From NCBI GenBank assembly GCA_018389105.1, contig JACATO010000066.1:1-64000 (forward strand): DNA of 64,000 nt. Direction: 5' to 3'. How positions within the stretch are numbered: the stretch's first letter is position 1; each line of letters opens with the position of its first letter. The position numbers and the translations under genes were made by a program. This document shows positions 23,500 through 35,582 of this stretch, piece after piece. The notes under the pieces were generated by a model. That model saw only the letters and a list, made by a program, of their open reading frames with translations, made no database searches and was not told the DNA's origin. This DNA is from Nautilus pompilius (lineage: Eukaryota; Mollusca; Cephalopoda; Nautilida; Nautilidae).

Positions 23500-24340
23500 C
23501 AAATGAAAATGGTATATTTACTAAGAATTAGTGATGTATATTTATTACCCTTTAAAGTTCAGCAATTTACTCTTTTGACATATCTAATGTTTGTTTGAGA
23601 TAAATTTAATTCTACCTATGGTCAAATCTACTTGGAATTTGTTAAAAGTATAAAAGGTGGAATAAATGTAGTATTTAAACTGGTTTTCTGATAACAAAAT
23701 CATTCCATAATATATGGTTGGTCTTGACATGTCATATCTACAGTTGATTAAAATGTATAGTACTGTTTATGCTATTTATTAGTCTCTCAAGATAAATATT
23801 AATTCTGATACGTGATGTATCTGGATTCACAATCAGAAAGAAAATGGCTACCACATCCTTCAAATGATGATGATGACGATACAGTACCGATACCTTTCTT
23901 AAAGAACCTTGAATAAGTTGTAGTGACAAAAATGAAATAAGATGACAAAGAAACATGCTACAACTTCTTTAGTAATCAAATAAAGAATAGAAGATCATTG
24001 AAAAAGAATTACAGTACATTTGTGTTTTAGTTATTACAGATATAATACGAGCAGATGATGAACAATGTCAGAATCTGGGAGATGGTGAAGGTCCATGAGG
24101 AGGCTCATTGTTTTTAGCCTCAGCATTTTTCTCAATGACCTCCAGATAATTTTATCCAAGAAGCTGTTGAAACTTGGATATCAATGTAATATGTTAGCCA
24201 TTCCTGCAATCTCAACAGATACGTAAATGATGAATCACATTGGTGATGCCTTTTATCAATTACTATTTTTGCACATTGTCTTATCAGAGTACATGGCTAC
24301 ACTGATTTCCAAGCCAGAACTTTAATATAGATGGAATCTA
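23500..24340. repeat. Older diverged copy of the E-type block (5766-6620)
   Basis: The order of sequence follows 5766-6620 with moderate divergence, including the motif region around CAATCAGAAAG…ATGGCTACCAC and the ATAAATGATGA… stretch. It is the B-side counterpart of 38680-39560 on the D side. Confidence 0.75.
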
Positions 24341-24386
24341 TTATTATTATTATTATTATATTATTATTATTATTATTATTATTATT
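24340..24386. repeat. ATT microsatellite
   Basis: About 15 ATT units with one interruption, at the end of the diverged E-type block. Confidence 0.95.
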
Positions 24387-25014
24387 GCAAAAGCTAAAAT
24401 TTTGGTTATCACCCAGGTTTTATGAAATCATGTAATATAAATCAGTATCCAGATATTCCCAAATTCAGTTGTGCTTCTTGTTCATTGATTGTGTTTTTGT
24501 GGTGTCAGATTTGTATTTGGATTGAGGTGGTCAAGAATAACTGGTAGGAAGTAGAAGATTGATAATCTCTCATCTTGTTGGCAACTGGAAACTTTGTTTC
24601 CCATGGCCAGCAAAGCACAATTTTGTATGATACACTAGGAATGAGGATAGAGTCATCTGTTAACTGTGCTTTGTTTGCACACCTGCAATGGATGCAGACT
24701 GGTCCAATGGAAATGAGATTCTTCAGTGGCACATAAAGTCAAAGAAGTGCAGGAATGAAGCCAATAGGTTTGAAGCATTCACATGTGTAGGTGTTGGAAG
24801 ACAACAATCAGCTTATCAGGATCAGAGAATAAATTAACTAATAATGCAAACTCTGTAGTAGATTGTCTAAATCCTTTTTCATTGTGGACGAAATTATGCA
24901 GCACTAAGAGGAAGGCTCCAGACCAATGGAAAGACTCGCATTACGCCATTTGTTTGGACCTAGTAGCAAAAAAACACCTGGATTTAAAAATATGGAATGC
25001 GTAGTACACATTGA

Positions 25015-25200
25015 CAAAAATTCAGAATGAGTTGATAAATCTGATAGGTCTACAAATTAAAAACAATATTTTGCACAAGATAAAGTAGTAAGATTTTTCA
25101 GCTTGGTTGCAGATGGGGCCAAAGATATTTCCACAAAAGAGGATATCCTTGCAATGAGATATGATCAAATTGGAAATGGACCTGTAGAACTGTGAGATTT
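25015..25200 (+). pseudogene. hAT-family transposase fragment (ZMYM1-like)
   Basis: The plus strand reads KIQNELINLIGLQIKNNILH. After a frameshift with stops at 25086-25091 it continues FFSLVADGAKDISTKEDILA. This order (IQNELI..IG..I…, then FFS..ADE..DISTKEQ) is characteristic of the RNase-H-like core of hAT transposases related to ZMYM1 proteins. Here Gly-Ala replaces the usual Glu-Thr after the core Asp. It is a decayed scrap; sequence from 25200 to 25860 does not continue recognisably. Confidence 0.6.
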
Positions 25201-26179
25201 TCTTTAGTTCCTGATAGCCAGAACTACTTTTGCAGTGACTAATTTTTTGGGTATTGAAATAATCTGCACTATGAAGAAAATTTCAGAATTTGGCAGTAAT
25301 GATGAAAGATTGCTATTTTCTATTACTAAGTTTGATTTCCTTGTCAGATTGGTGTATAAGGTACATTCTGGGATTTGCTGGAACCTTTGCACTTGTTCCT
25401 GCAACTTGAGATATTGATTTGTTTGAAGAATATGAAGCAGCAGATGTTGAAATTGAGGTATTGAGATGCTTGAGGGAGGATGGAAAGACAAGATTTTATG
25501 CATTAAATGATGAGGTTAGATTTCTAGCAAATTGAAAATTAGTTGTATAATGTATACCAAGGATATATGAGGCATACAACCTCAGAAACCTTATATAAGT
25601 ACATCAAATGCTTTAAATTATCTTCTGATGTCCTTCCTGGACCATGTATTTGTTGAGCTGTTGCAAATTACATGTTGCCCATATTTGCTTGCTAAGTATT
25701 TGCTGCCACATATGGTGCATGTTGTGTACACTACTGGCAAGGTGACTGCTGCAGACGTTGGATACAACGGTAGCCCTCCCTCCAGCCTGGAAAGCTTTCA
25801 AGCAGAATGGACAAATCAAAAACAAAGCTGGTCTCTGTCCCAGATGAGGAAAATCTAAGCAGTATTCTCTCTCTACATTATCTCATATAAAATATCCATT
25901 TTACCCAGAGCAAGAATGCATGTAATAATTTCAGAACTGTTAATATATTTCTTGCATTTTCTGTACTATCATAAATTTCTGGCAGCAAAACAGGTAACTT
26001 TAGTTTATAATAACCAACTTGGCCAATCAGCTGCTGGTACCTTAGCTAAAGAGATTGAAATATCTTCAATTATAGACTTCCTTAAAAGCCTAGATCCCAA
26101 GTATTGCAAAAATCAATACAAATTCTATAAGTCACCCAAATATGAAAAAAATTATAAGGATAACACGTGGAAAAAATAA

Positions 26180-27544
26180 CCCAACATTACTTTTTTTAGA
26201 ATTTAGGTGGTCTTCCTTGGTGGTATCCTGCCAATTTTCAGAATGCCAAGCAAGTACAGTTCCCCTGTCTACAATAATGCACTAACCCTCACAGAATAGA
26301 AGTCTTCTCACTAATTACCTATGTGCTTTGAATAAAACAACATCTCCAACACAACCATTGTTGAGAATTGCCATTAAATGCTGCATTCTTTAATTTTTAT
26401 GTTTGAAAATAAATATCAGAATGTTTATCAGAAACTAGTGGTCAGGAATATGCTAATTAGTGTTTGTACATAACTCATAAACATACAGCACAGCACAAAA
26501 TAGCAAGTGTCCATTAACAGAAATTCTTTTGGGAATCAGTGTCTGGATATCCTATCCACCTTGTTATCAGACTCACTTCAAATTAATACTTGACACAAAC
26601 TATGGATAGGTTAGAAGCAGCAAAGATTGGAACTAGGTGCCTCAGCTGGTCAAACTTTAGCTTTTTTAATGTACAATGCAAACAACTTTCTCTTTGTGCA
26701 AGCATGCCTTCAATAGAAGGAAATTATCTTTGGGTACCTATTTAAGAACATGCTGATTGGATTTGAGAGTGACATTAATGGATGTGAGGTAGATGATGGT
26801 AAATAGTGATTCAGGGCATCTCAGAATGTACATTCTAGGTAGATAGAACCAACAGAGGCAATAAAAGTTGAAAGGTCATGAAAGAATATTTGTTCTCCTA
26901 TTATTTAATTACTATTCACACTGTACAATGACTGCATGAGTGTGGTGATACCCAACGTGTTCATAATTTTCTTTTAGCTCGGCCATGTTACCAACCATTA
27001 CCCATTAACATTTGAAGAAGAATGTGGATACATCTACACACTACACTAATAATGAATAATGAATTATATTCTTGGCACATGACAATGTCAAGAGCAGAGA
27101 GCTACACAGCACAACTCGCAAACATTTTTATAGAAAGGGTAAGTGGGTGAGTGGATAATGAAGTAAATTGTTATCAATTGGGTCCAAAGGGTTGGCAGAC
27201 ATTTTTGGGTAGTTTCTTCCCAGATGCTGGAGAAAATATAATAATAAATGGTATTATAGTTGATATCTTTCCTATATTAACTGAAAAATCCATGTAAAAT
27301 CTCTGCTTGAAAAGGGGTGTGTAAGAATCTTATACTCCCAAGGAAAGACACAAATGTCTGATTTGGTTGGAGGTCCAATTTTTCATATGGATTAATTTAA
27401 CAGCTGTCAGTCAAATTAAAACAAGTTCTTATCTTGCACCAACTCTGAAAAGCAGCAATTTCTTTGAAAATGGCTTCTACTTTTTTTTTTACAAGTACAG
27501 CACAGTTAGCTTTTTACCCTGGAGCTTGGCATCCACAGTATTCA
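26180..27544. other. No recognisable gene
   Basis: This is AT-rich sequence without an ORF I can identify, without clear repeats within the window and without splice-linked frames that resemble the gene family. Confidence 0.6.
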
Positions 27545-27549
27545 AGTAT

Positions 27550-28390
27550 GCTGTAAGTCTGGCAGTATTTATGTTTTTTGTTGAGAATTTGTTTGGTTTT
27601 CAATGATCTATTTCTTTCAAACTATTTATGTCAATTTAGATATCTGAATCAGTTTGTGTCTCTGTCCTGTCCCCATCTCTCTATCTGTGCACAGGTCTGT
27701 GTGCTTCCATTTGGTTTCCTAATTTTCTTTGATATTTACTGTTTGCGACCAAGTTCTGTTTCCTGCTAATTCCATTATACTAAAGTCTGACCACAAAATA
27801 GAATGTTTCAAACTAATATTTATGATATAATTATTAGAAGAGACAGAAGGCCTTTCACTTTTATTCCACATGATTTCAACAAGTAATTTACTGCCCTGGT
27901 GACCTGTGACAGACTCTTGTTGTTTCTAAATTCTACATTTTGTTGCTTCACTATTTGGTTTAAGAGTCGACTAAATGTTTACTACAAAAGAATCTGGAAA
28001 ATTACAATTCTTTCTGTCAGTAAAGTCACAAACCTCTTCCTATATGCTTTTCTGCATCTTTTTGTCACTGCACAGATGTTCTGCAGTTTTTACCAAGATG
28101 ACAATCAGAGTCCCACAGCCTTAGTCATTTAACAACACAGCCTGTGCATGGGAAGTTAGGATAGCATCACTGACCTGTTCTCTACAGATGAAAGGTAAAT
28201 AAACACATCACCTGTAATTGAAAATAATGTATGGTGGAAGAACTACCAAAGGTAGAGCTTTTGTGTTGGTATCTTCAGTCAAATGTGATCAACTATATGA
28301 GAAGCTGGAGATGACTTTGCTTTGAAATAATTGGCATGGAAACCAGATTTTCTAGTTCCATGATAATTTGTTAGACCAGTTTTCAGACCT
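27550..28390. repeat. Inverted repeat arm downstream of pseudogene C
   Basis: The reverse complement matches 47995-48765 at high identity, apart from an indel of about 18 bp near 27995. Both arms lie at the same place, downstream of a PAN-type gene. The flanking PAN exons of C and D are much more diverged than these arms. Confidence 0.88.
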
Positions 28391-29135
28391 TGATCTGGAT
28401 ATAGTAAATAACTTCTGTTTTATTGATATTGTGTGTTTGTGTGTGTTTGCAAAGACACTTTTTTAATATATTTTTTTTATAAAATTTACTTTTTATCTTT
28501 AGTAAATGATATATTTTTAGCAGTTTTTTTTTTTTGTTACCATTACTTCCTCCATAAGTAAGTTACAGACGGGTCTGGTCTCGAGTTCACTATGAATTTT
28601 CTTTTCTACTGAAGCAATAATTTGTAAAAATGATGGGTGACTGAGGATGAAACTGTATCGAACTGAGACAACGTTGCTGTTGTTCATTGTTTCTGAACTC
28701 ATTTGTGTGCAATGATAAAGAAAGGTTGTTTGTTGTCATGGTCCTGCAGACAGATTAAGAGTTCACTCCAATAGTAGAGCAGAGAACCAGCCACAAACAG
28801 ATCAGGATAAAGTGACCAATTGTGTTTCTTTTAATAAGTTTAAAAATTTTATTTTATTTAGCAAATGAAATAAAATTTACATAAATTATTGAACTTCTGT
28901 CTCAATAGAAACAACAGGAAAGACACAGATGCTTGAAAAGTGAAAAAGAACAGAAAATGATTCTGTTGTATGAAGGGAAACATGATAGTGCTAAGTTGCT
29001 GTCATGAATTGGTTAACAAGGTTGTAGAAATCTACTTGCATTTGCTTTATTAAGATAAATAATTACATCATATCAGAATATGTTTATAAATGAAACATTC
29101 TCTTAGTTTATTTAATTAATGAATTTTTGTTAACA

Positions 29136-31387
29136 CAGTGGCCTTTGCTCTAAAATTCACTGTATATGTAACATTGTGCAGAAATGTCCTCCAGTCCACA
29201 CACCTGTCTGGCTTCCTTCTCATGAAAGATTTAGCAGATGCCTCTGATTACTTTAAACTCAATACACCTGCTCTCTCTTGGCAGGAAGTACTGTTCCAGT
29301 TCTACTTCAGCTGGAAGACATTTACCTATTTGCATGCACCTTGTGGTTATATGTGACAGTGGTGTTTTGTATAAAGTCAGCGCAAAATGTATTATTAATT
29401 TATGGTCTCTCTCTTATTTGCTCACTTTGTAGAACATCGACCATAATAATTAGTCTGTGTAATACTACATTTCATGGAAACCATCGTTAAGTTTGCTATA
29501 AACTGAAAGAACTGAGATTCACAGTGTTTGTTAAAACACCCTGCAACATGAAGCTGCTCCATTTATCATCTCTTACTGTTAGTATTCAGCTAAAGAAAAA
29601 ATTAGAAAAAAAATTTTAAAATATTAAAGGATAATGAAATATGGTTACATTGTTTTATTTCTATGGAATCTACTAAAGTTTAAGATGGATGTCCGCCTTT
29701 GCAGCCTCACCGATTTTTACAGAAACAGACTTAGTCAGTCCATCACTTTGTTTAATGACAAAATGCTGAGAGTTCTGTTATAGTGTGAAAGGTAATTAAG
29801 ACAATTAACCAATACTGTCGATATTCATAGGTTTATATTGAATGGAAATGCTCCCACAGCACAATACTATAGAGTCTACCTTCAAAGTAATCAGGGACCA
29901 GTCTTAGCTTACTGTTATTTATATATTATAGCAACTGTAGGATCTATGGATCAATTCAAGCGGGTTCTGTTAAAGCTGAACAGTACATCAATTTTTGCAT
30001 TGTGACACTCAAAGAAACTTTAATCATCAATGACAATAGAAAATCTTTTAACAGCCTTAAAACAGATTAGAATAATTAATATATTTATTGTTTGGCTGAT
30101 AATAAATTGGCTGCCATTTGAATTCAGTGTTGTTTTGATAATTTACCTGCTTATTCTTTTAAAATAAACTTTAGTATGAACAACAGCCCTACATGGAAGT
30201 CGGTGCAATGTTCAGTGATTGAGTGAGGAGTCAGAGCTGTCATTTCCATAAATTGTACGTGATTTTATCTAAAGTTAGATGTATACTGACTTCAGGCTTT
30301 TGGTCATGGACATTTTATAAAAAAAATTAACAAACAAATAAATAACAAAATAGAAACAAGATCATGAAGACTCACCATAGAGGGAGAATAAACACTTATT
30401 TAATTTGCACTTCAACTTTACCAATGAATACTTCATTATCATCCTTAATGTTACCAACCATAATCTTAATCTTAATAAAGTAAACTAACTTTCTGATAGA
30501 GGCAGCAATAAGAGCCATATTTGGGATATAGATGCTGGTGTTGATGGTTGCAGATTCTTGGTAACACAAATGTGATGATAATTCTGATTATAAAAGTAAA
30601 CAGAGTACCTGTTCATCCTTGGTTAAGTGGAGGGGAGCTCAACTTTCAGCACATTGCATTGTGGGAATTCTTTCCAAATCACTAGCTGTGTTTCAGGCTT
30701 CATTCACCCATAAAATTTTATGTATTATTTTAAATGTTAAAATATGATTCAGTTAAAGAGAGAAAAAATCAACAAAGCTGCCCTTTCTTTGTTTCCTAGA
30801 AGTATGGGTGCCAGTGGTTTAGACTGTTAATGTTAAGCACTAACACAATTATGATTATCAGGAGAACCTGCCACAGAAGACCTGAGCTGGTCCCTCAGGA
30901 CATTTGTTCTGACTGCAGTTCACCCCATGGAGAGTTCCCAGGACAACTGAACTCAGTCTTTCTCTTCCTCCTGAAAAAACTCAGGTGAAGTGATTTCTAC
31001 CCCATCAGCAAATTTTTGTTTCAAGTCAGTTCTTCCATCTAAAGGGCTTGGAATGATGTTAAATTACTCTGAATTCTCTTTTTTGACAAGGTGAGAAATA
31101 TTCAAGAAAAATATTTAACATTTTGTTTTTCATCCATCACTGAATGAAGTTCAATATCTTTGTTTTAATCTGTAGAATGTATTCATTGTACCATTCTGGC
31201 TTCTACAACAGGAAGCTGGCATTGAAATTGATGTCAATCCAGGAAGCTACCCCTTCACTATCTGTTGCCCAATCATTTTGATTCAACATTCCATCTATGG
31301 TAAAGCTACAAGTGTGGCTGCTTGAATGTTCTGATGATGCTCCTACACACCTTCTTCCATGCTTTGACTGAGCTACATTGAGCAAAT
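29136..31387 (-). pseudogene. Gene C: decayed member of the galactose-binding-like/PAN family
   Basis: Three family exons are visible. Exon 2 (about 31140-31387) starts LLNVAQSKHGRRCVGASSEH but has a TAG after SFLL and a frameshift. Exon 3 (about 29451-29594) has lost a base near its start and its donor. The PAN exon (about 29136-29275) keeps only the C-terminal half, with a stop in place of the Tyr of ICYIF. The signal-peptide exon is missing: intron 1 is fused to the decayed core at about 31605. Introns 2 and 3 still match those of gene B in order. Confidence 0.8.
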
Positions 31388-31606
31388 CTAGAACAAATGT
31401 GTTTGGTAATTATTATTGGTTATGACAGAAAGAAAGGATGGTATATCTAAAATTGGTGCCAAAAATAGCTAAACAATCCAATCTTTTTGGAGTCTGTAAA
31501 GATGCATAGCTTTTCAGTTGCTTTGACTGGTTTGAAAGGATTTCAATAGACTGGCTCCTTGGGAATGAGTGTAATTCATTTGACCTGAACTATATTATTG
31601 GGTCAG

Positions 31607-32290
31607 GTGTGTTGTGTGTTTGATGTAAAGCACGGCTCACAGTCATCAATTCGTGTGTGGAACTAAACGACCATCATCACTTGGATCTTGTTTCTGCGAA
31701 TTTGATCATATTTTTGTTTACACTCAGCTCAGTAAAGAAGAAGAACTTGTCTTCCACTCACTGCTTGTTATCCTATGGGGAGAGAAAAAATAATACTGCT
31801 GAAATTACCTGTAGCATCTGCTGAATTTCATTTACAGAGTCACCCTCTGTCACCAGGTTACAATACTTCACTACACACAGACTCCCCTAAACTGTAGACT
31901 TCGTTATAATTTTACCTTTTATTAGCTTTCAGCAAAACATTTCATTTATTTCTTCTCCTTTTTAAAGATAAATCTCACCACAAATGAGTTTTGTATGTCA
32001 CTTGCCAGGTATTCTTCTGCCTTGATTACAGTCTTGCATGGTGCCATTGGAGGATGAAGCACCAGGAGCAAGAATGACCTGTGACCATGTTAACAGTAAG
32101 TATGGATTAAACCACAGGATAAGACAGGTAAAGTGAGAATTCTCTGCGACCATGAATGGGGATAGGAACTGGAGTGTTGAAATGTATTATGATATATCAA
32201 CCTTGTTAAAGTTATTCCTCCCCAACACCTTTCTATTATTCTTTCAAGGATGATTTTGAAGAAAAGCTATATAAAGTAAGTTATGATGTG
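31607..32290. repeat. Decayed, CpG-depleted fourth copy of the core
   Basis: The order of sequence blocks follows about 2875-3490 (copy 1, same orientation), but many CG dinucleotides have become TG or CA, and indels have accumulated. It is fused directly to sequence from intron 1 of pseudogene C at about 31605. It therefore represents an older duplication whose promoter-like character has been lost. Confidence 0.75.
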
Positions 32291-32524
32291 CTATTAGGAT
32301 GATTTGGAATACTGGGAGATCAGAAAGAACAGCTGGTGGATCTGGGTCCTTGCCCAGATATTTTGTTGCCAGTTTGTCTGGGTTTATCGATTGATATCAT
32401 TTGTACTGTTAACTTTTGAAAAAATATTGGCTGGTCTATAAATCTGTGCATTCTATTGGACAAGTTTGTCATATCCAGGAATGGAAATGGGTTTACGAAC
32501 AAGGTACACACTTGGGGAAAGCAG

Positions 32525-32577
32525 CAAAGTCTCTCTCTCACTCACTCACTCATGCACACATACACACACACACACCA
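32525..32577. repeat. CT/CACT/CA low-complexity tract
   Basis: Short runs of TC, CACT and CA units. Confidence 0.85.
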
Positions 32578-32740
32578 GTAACTTTCAGTGAAATTAAATA
32601 TCTTAATAGATTAGATGTGAATGTACATTAAATAAATATGCATAATAATAATAGCATACAGTTTACAACTTTACATATATACGGTATACATATGATGATC
32701 ATACAATATATAAGTACATTCTACAATTTCTACTTATTCA

Positions 32741-33229
32741 TTAATGAACAAATGGAGCAGTCAAATGTATTAGACTCAGTACAGAATGTCTCATAAGGAT
32801 ATATGTATATATATAATCATTTTTTCTGTCACCTCTTTCTTTCTGCCCGCCTTCTGCCACCAAGAAGCCATGTCTTCCCATATTCTTCAGGTTGAATTTT
32901 GACAGAGGAGGTCCCAATAAGTTGATAAAGAGAAGAGTTGAAAGATGATCAATTTCAAGTTGTGCATGTTGTGGTGGCATGCATAAATTCATTCCACTGA
33001 AGCTGCTTTCACATTTTGTTGTTGACACTGGAATTGTACTTATAGTCATTAGCAGCTGCTGAAGATGTGCAGAAACTACCTTTCTTTTAGAGTCCTTAAA
33101 TTTTCTGTAGGCTCTGATACATAGCCCACCATTTAAGCCAAACTGTTTTGCCATTTCTTCGATATCATTATTCCCAAAGGTAAAAATTGAATCTTCTAGA
33201 ATATTGTTAATATCTAAATATTTTGACAA
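32741..33229 (-). pseudogene. hAT-type C-terminal dimerisation region (KIAA1586-like fragment)
   Basis: The 162-residue frame contains LLMTISTIPVSTTKCESSFS, GMNLCMPPQHAQLEI, then LSTLLFINLLGPPLSKF. This is the order of the hAT C-terminal dimerisation region as found in KIAA1586-like proteins. No matching N-terminal part lies upstream: the frame meets a LINE fragment at 33225. It is a truncated relic and not a complete gene. Confidence 0.7.
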
Positions 33230-33366
33230 TAAAATGTGTGGAAGTGTGTCTATCTAAGGGCCAACCTACCTCTATATTACTGACCATATCCTCTCTTTTG
33301 CTGAAAACTAAATCTAGTATATCCTTTCCATGTGTAGCTTCTTGAACATGTTGATGGAGGAAATCT
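33225..33366 (-). mobile_element. LINE endonuclease-domain fragment
   Basis: The minus-strand frame with no stop over about 47 codons includes FLHQHVQEATHGKDILDLVF and SNIEVGWPLDRHTSTHFIV. This matches the end of the apurinic endonuclease domain of jockey/CR1-like LINEs, where the family has FLxQxVxEPTRGxNxLDLVF and VxxPLGxSDHxxI. The SDH of the active site reads HTSTH here, so the fragment is dead. It overlaps the end of the hAT relic by a few bases. Confidence 0.6.
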
Positions 33367-33949
33367 TTGTATTTTTATAATTGCAGAAAACACCTAATTT
33401 TTATCGTTACAGGGTCATTAAGCGGAAAGTCATACATAATATATATCATTTATAATTACTAGCTGTTGCATTATCTATTCTAATATCTACCAATAGAAAG
33501 TCCTAGTGCCTTAATCGACATTCACTGCCGACACATAATCAAGGGCTCTTCCAGTTTTCTTAATTTGTTGTGATAAGGTCGTTAGGTCATAATGTGGTTA
33601 TTATTAGGCCCGTTTCAATATAAACGATAGGCCTTCTATTGCTAATTATGAATGGTTTTATAGTTAGAAGTTTAAACCTGATCTCTTTTATGATCACTTC
33701 TTCTTAAGGAATATACATTACTGACCATATTCTATCTGTTGCTGTAAACTAAAACTCCTGAAATTGAACATAAAAAAAAACAAGTAGGTACTCGCCCTGT
33801 ACCCCACCATTTTCATCACTGCAGCTACCACACTTACTTTCACCATTACCTTGAGGAAAAGTGAGTTTGCCAAAACCTCGGTAGCCAAATGGTTGGACAC
33901 ATAATTCACGGACATCTTTTAAGGGTGTTAAAAAATTCAAATTAGTACC

Positions 33950-34870
33950 TATAAAGTCTCATTAAGTGCAGATTTTGCCATTCAGCTCATAGGTCAGGGT
34001 GTTAGAAGTATTTAAGTTACTCTACAGGAAGAAATTTTGACCAGAGTCCAAGATGACATGCATTTTCTTCTTACAGATTATGAAAGATCTTTCAAAAATA
34101 GACTTCATATATACAACAGTTCAGAAAGTATTCAGATGAAGGATTGGTATATAAAGAGAAAACACCATGGATCAAAAGTAATTAATGTTAGAAATCACCA
34201 ATACAAGTCGTCATTTATCTATCAGCTGGAATTGCAGGAATATGACAATGATTATTCTGGCTACCACCACCTCTTGGATAAGTTATCAGGAAGGTCATTG
34301 AGACAAATAATAACAATTTTTCAAAAGTGATCCTGCTCATGGGCTGTCAGCATCTGCCTGGTTCTGCATATTGCTGAACACTGGTTGCTCATATCTATAA
34401 TCACTAAAACACAAACTTACTGTAAAGCTTTTTTAACTGTCTTCTAATCTTTATTCAAACATAAAATAGGTGTAGCGTGTTTTTTTCTCATCATAATTCA
34501 ATTGTGTTATTACAACTTATTGAAATAGGTTCTTTAAATAAGTTTCTACAGGGTGTTCGGAAAGTCACTGTGCACTTTTCTAATCATATTTTTTTTATAT
34601 ATTTCAGATTTTGCTCCCAATATGGTTTTAACAACTGAAGAACCTGTATTGATGCTAATGGGGGTCACTTTCAACATTGTTTATAATTGTCATTCATATT
34701 TACCTCCTGTATTCTATATTGAAACATATCTGTTAATAAATATATAAGTGCACAGTGACTTTCCGAACACCCTGTAGTACAGAATGGTCCTCATCATCAT
34801 TTAAAGTGGACAGTAGTCTTGCATCTTTCTGTTATGAATTCAGCGCACACCTTTAAGAATTTCGATCTTG
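33950..34870. repeat. Inverted E-type block interrupted by a MITE
   Basis: The first 500 bases are the reverse complement of about 100-565, with divergence. Sequence on either side of the MITE (to 34546 and from 34777) matches 39010-39160 and 6110-6240. The 97-residue frame at 34037-34330 comes from this repeat and has no recognised product. Confidence 0.78.
34549..34774. mobile_element. MITE with long terminal inverted repeats
   Basis: The element is 226 bp, flanked by TA (34547-34548 and 34775-34776). Terminal inverted repeats of about 28 bp begin CAGGGTGTTCGGAAAGTCAC and are matched perfectly at the other end. TA targets and the CAGGGTG start are usual for mariner/IS630-type elements. The AT-rich centre has no transposase, so it would depend on an enzyme made elsewhere. 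Perfect ends suggest recent insertion. Confidence 0.93.
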
Positions 34871-35582
34871 ATAGATTAAAAAAACCATGACTGAACCATA
34901 CTTGCCAACTTTTCAAAATTCTAAAGGAGTGAGATTTTGTGCGACTCGCAGCAAATGAAGCAATTTTACAAGCAAAGCTGATTTAAAGCCCATCATTTTG
35001 CAAATACCTTGCATTGCTTGATTCCTTGATTTTGTCATTTGTTTTCAATTCTGCAGGTCTCAAGATATCATAAACTTCAGACTTAATCTTAAAGCAATTT
35101 TGTTTTTTCACTTCCAGAAAATAGGGCTGAGGCACCAATATATATATATATTGTATATAATACCAGTGAGGGAGTAATTTCTTTGGCTGTCCTTTTTTAT
35201 AGTTTTACTTATAGTAAGTTGGTGAATTAGCATAAATATGTATTTGTTTTCTTTCTGAAGACCTTACACATCATCTTGAAATATTGTCTTCAATTGCAAA
35301 ATATGTTGTTCAATTTCCTATGTTGATTGGAAATATTAAATAGACGAGTAAAAAAATAGTTATATCAAGTTTTATCGTATTGACAGACACTATTTAGTAA
35401 ACTATATGATTAGATTTCAATCACAAATACTGAATATTTGAAAATAATTTACTATAACAATCACAAATGAAAGAGAAAGATAACTAGCAAAAATAGCACA
35501 CACAGCTACTATTTAAATTAGCACATGCATTGTCATTAATAACCATTTAGCTACTATTCACAGTTCTCTCAAAATAGTATCA

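Noticed and set aside
29278-29490. Plus-strand ORF over pseudogene C
   Set aside because: It overlaps the remains of the C exons on the other strand and has no domain.
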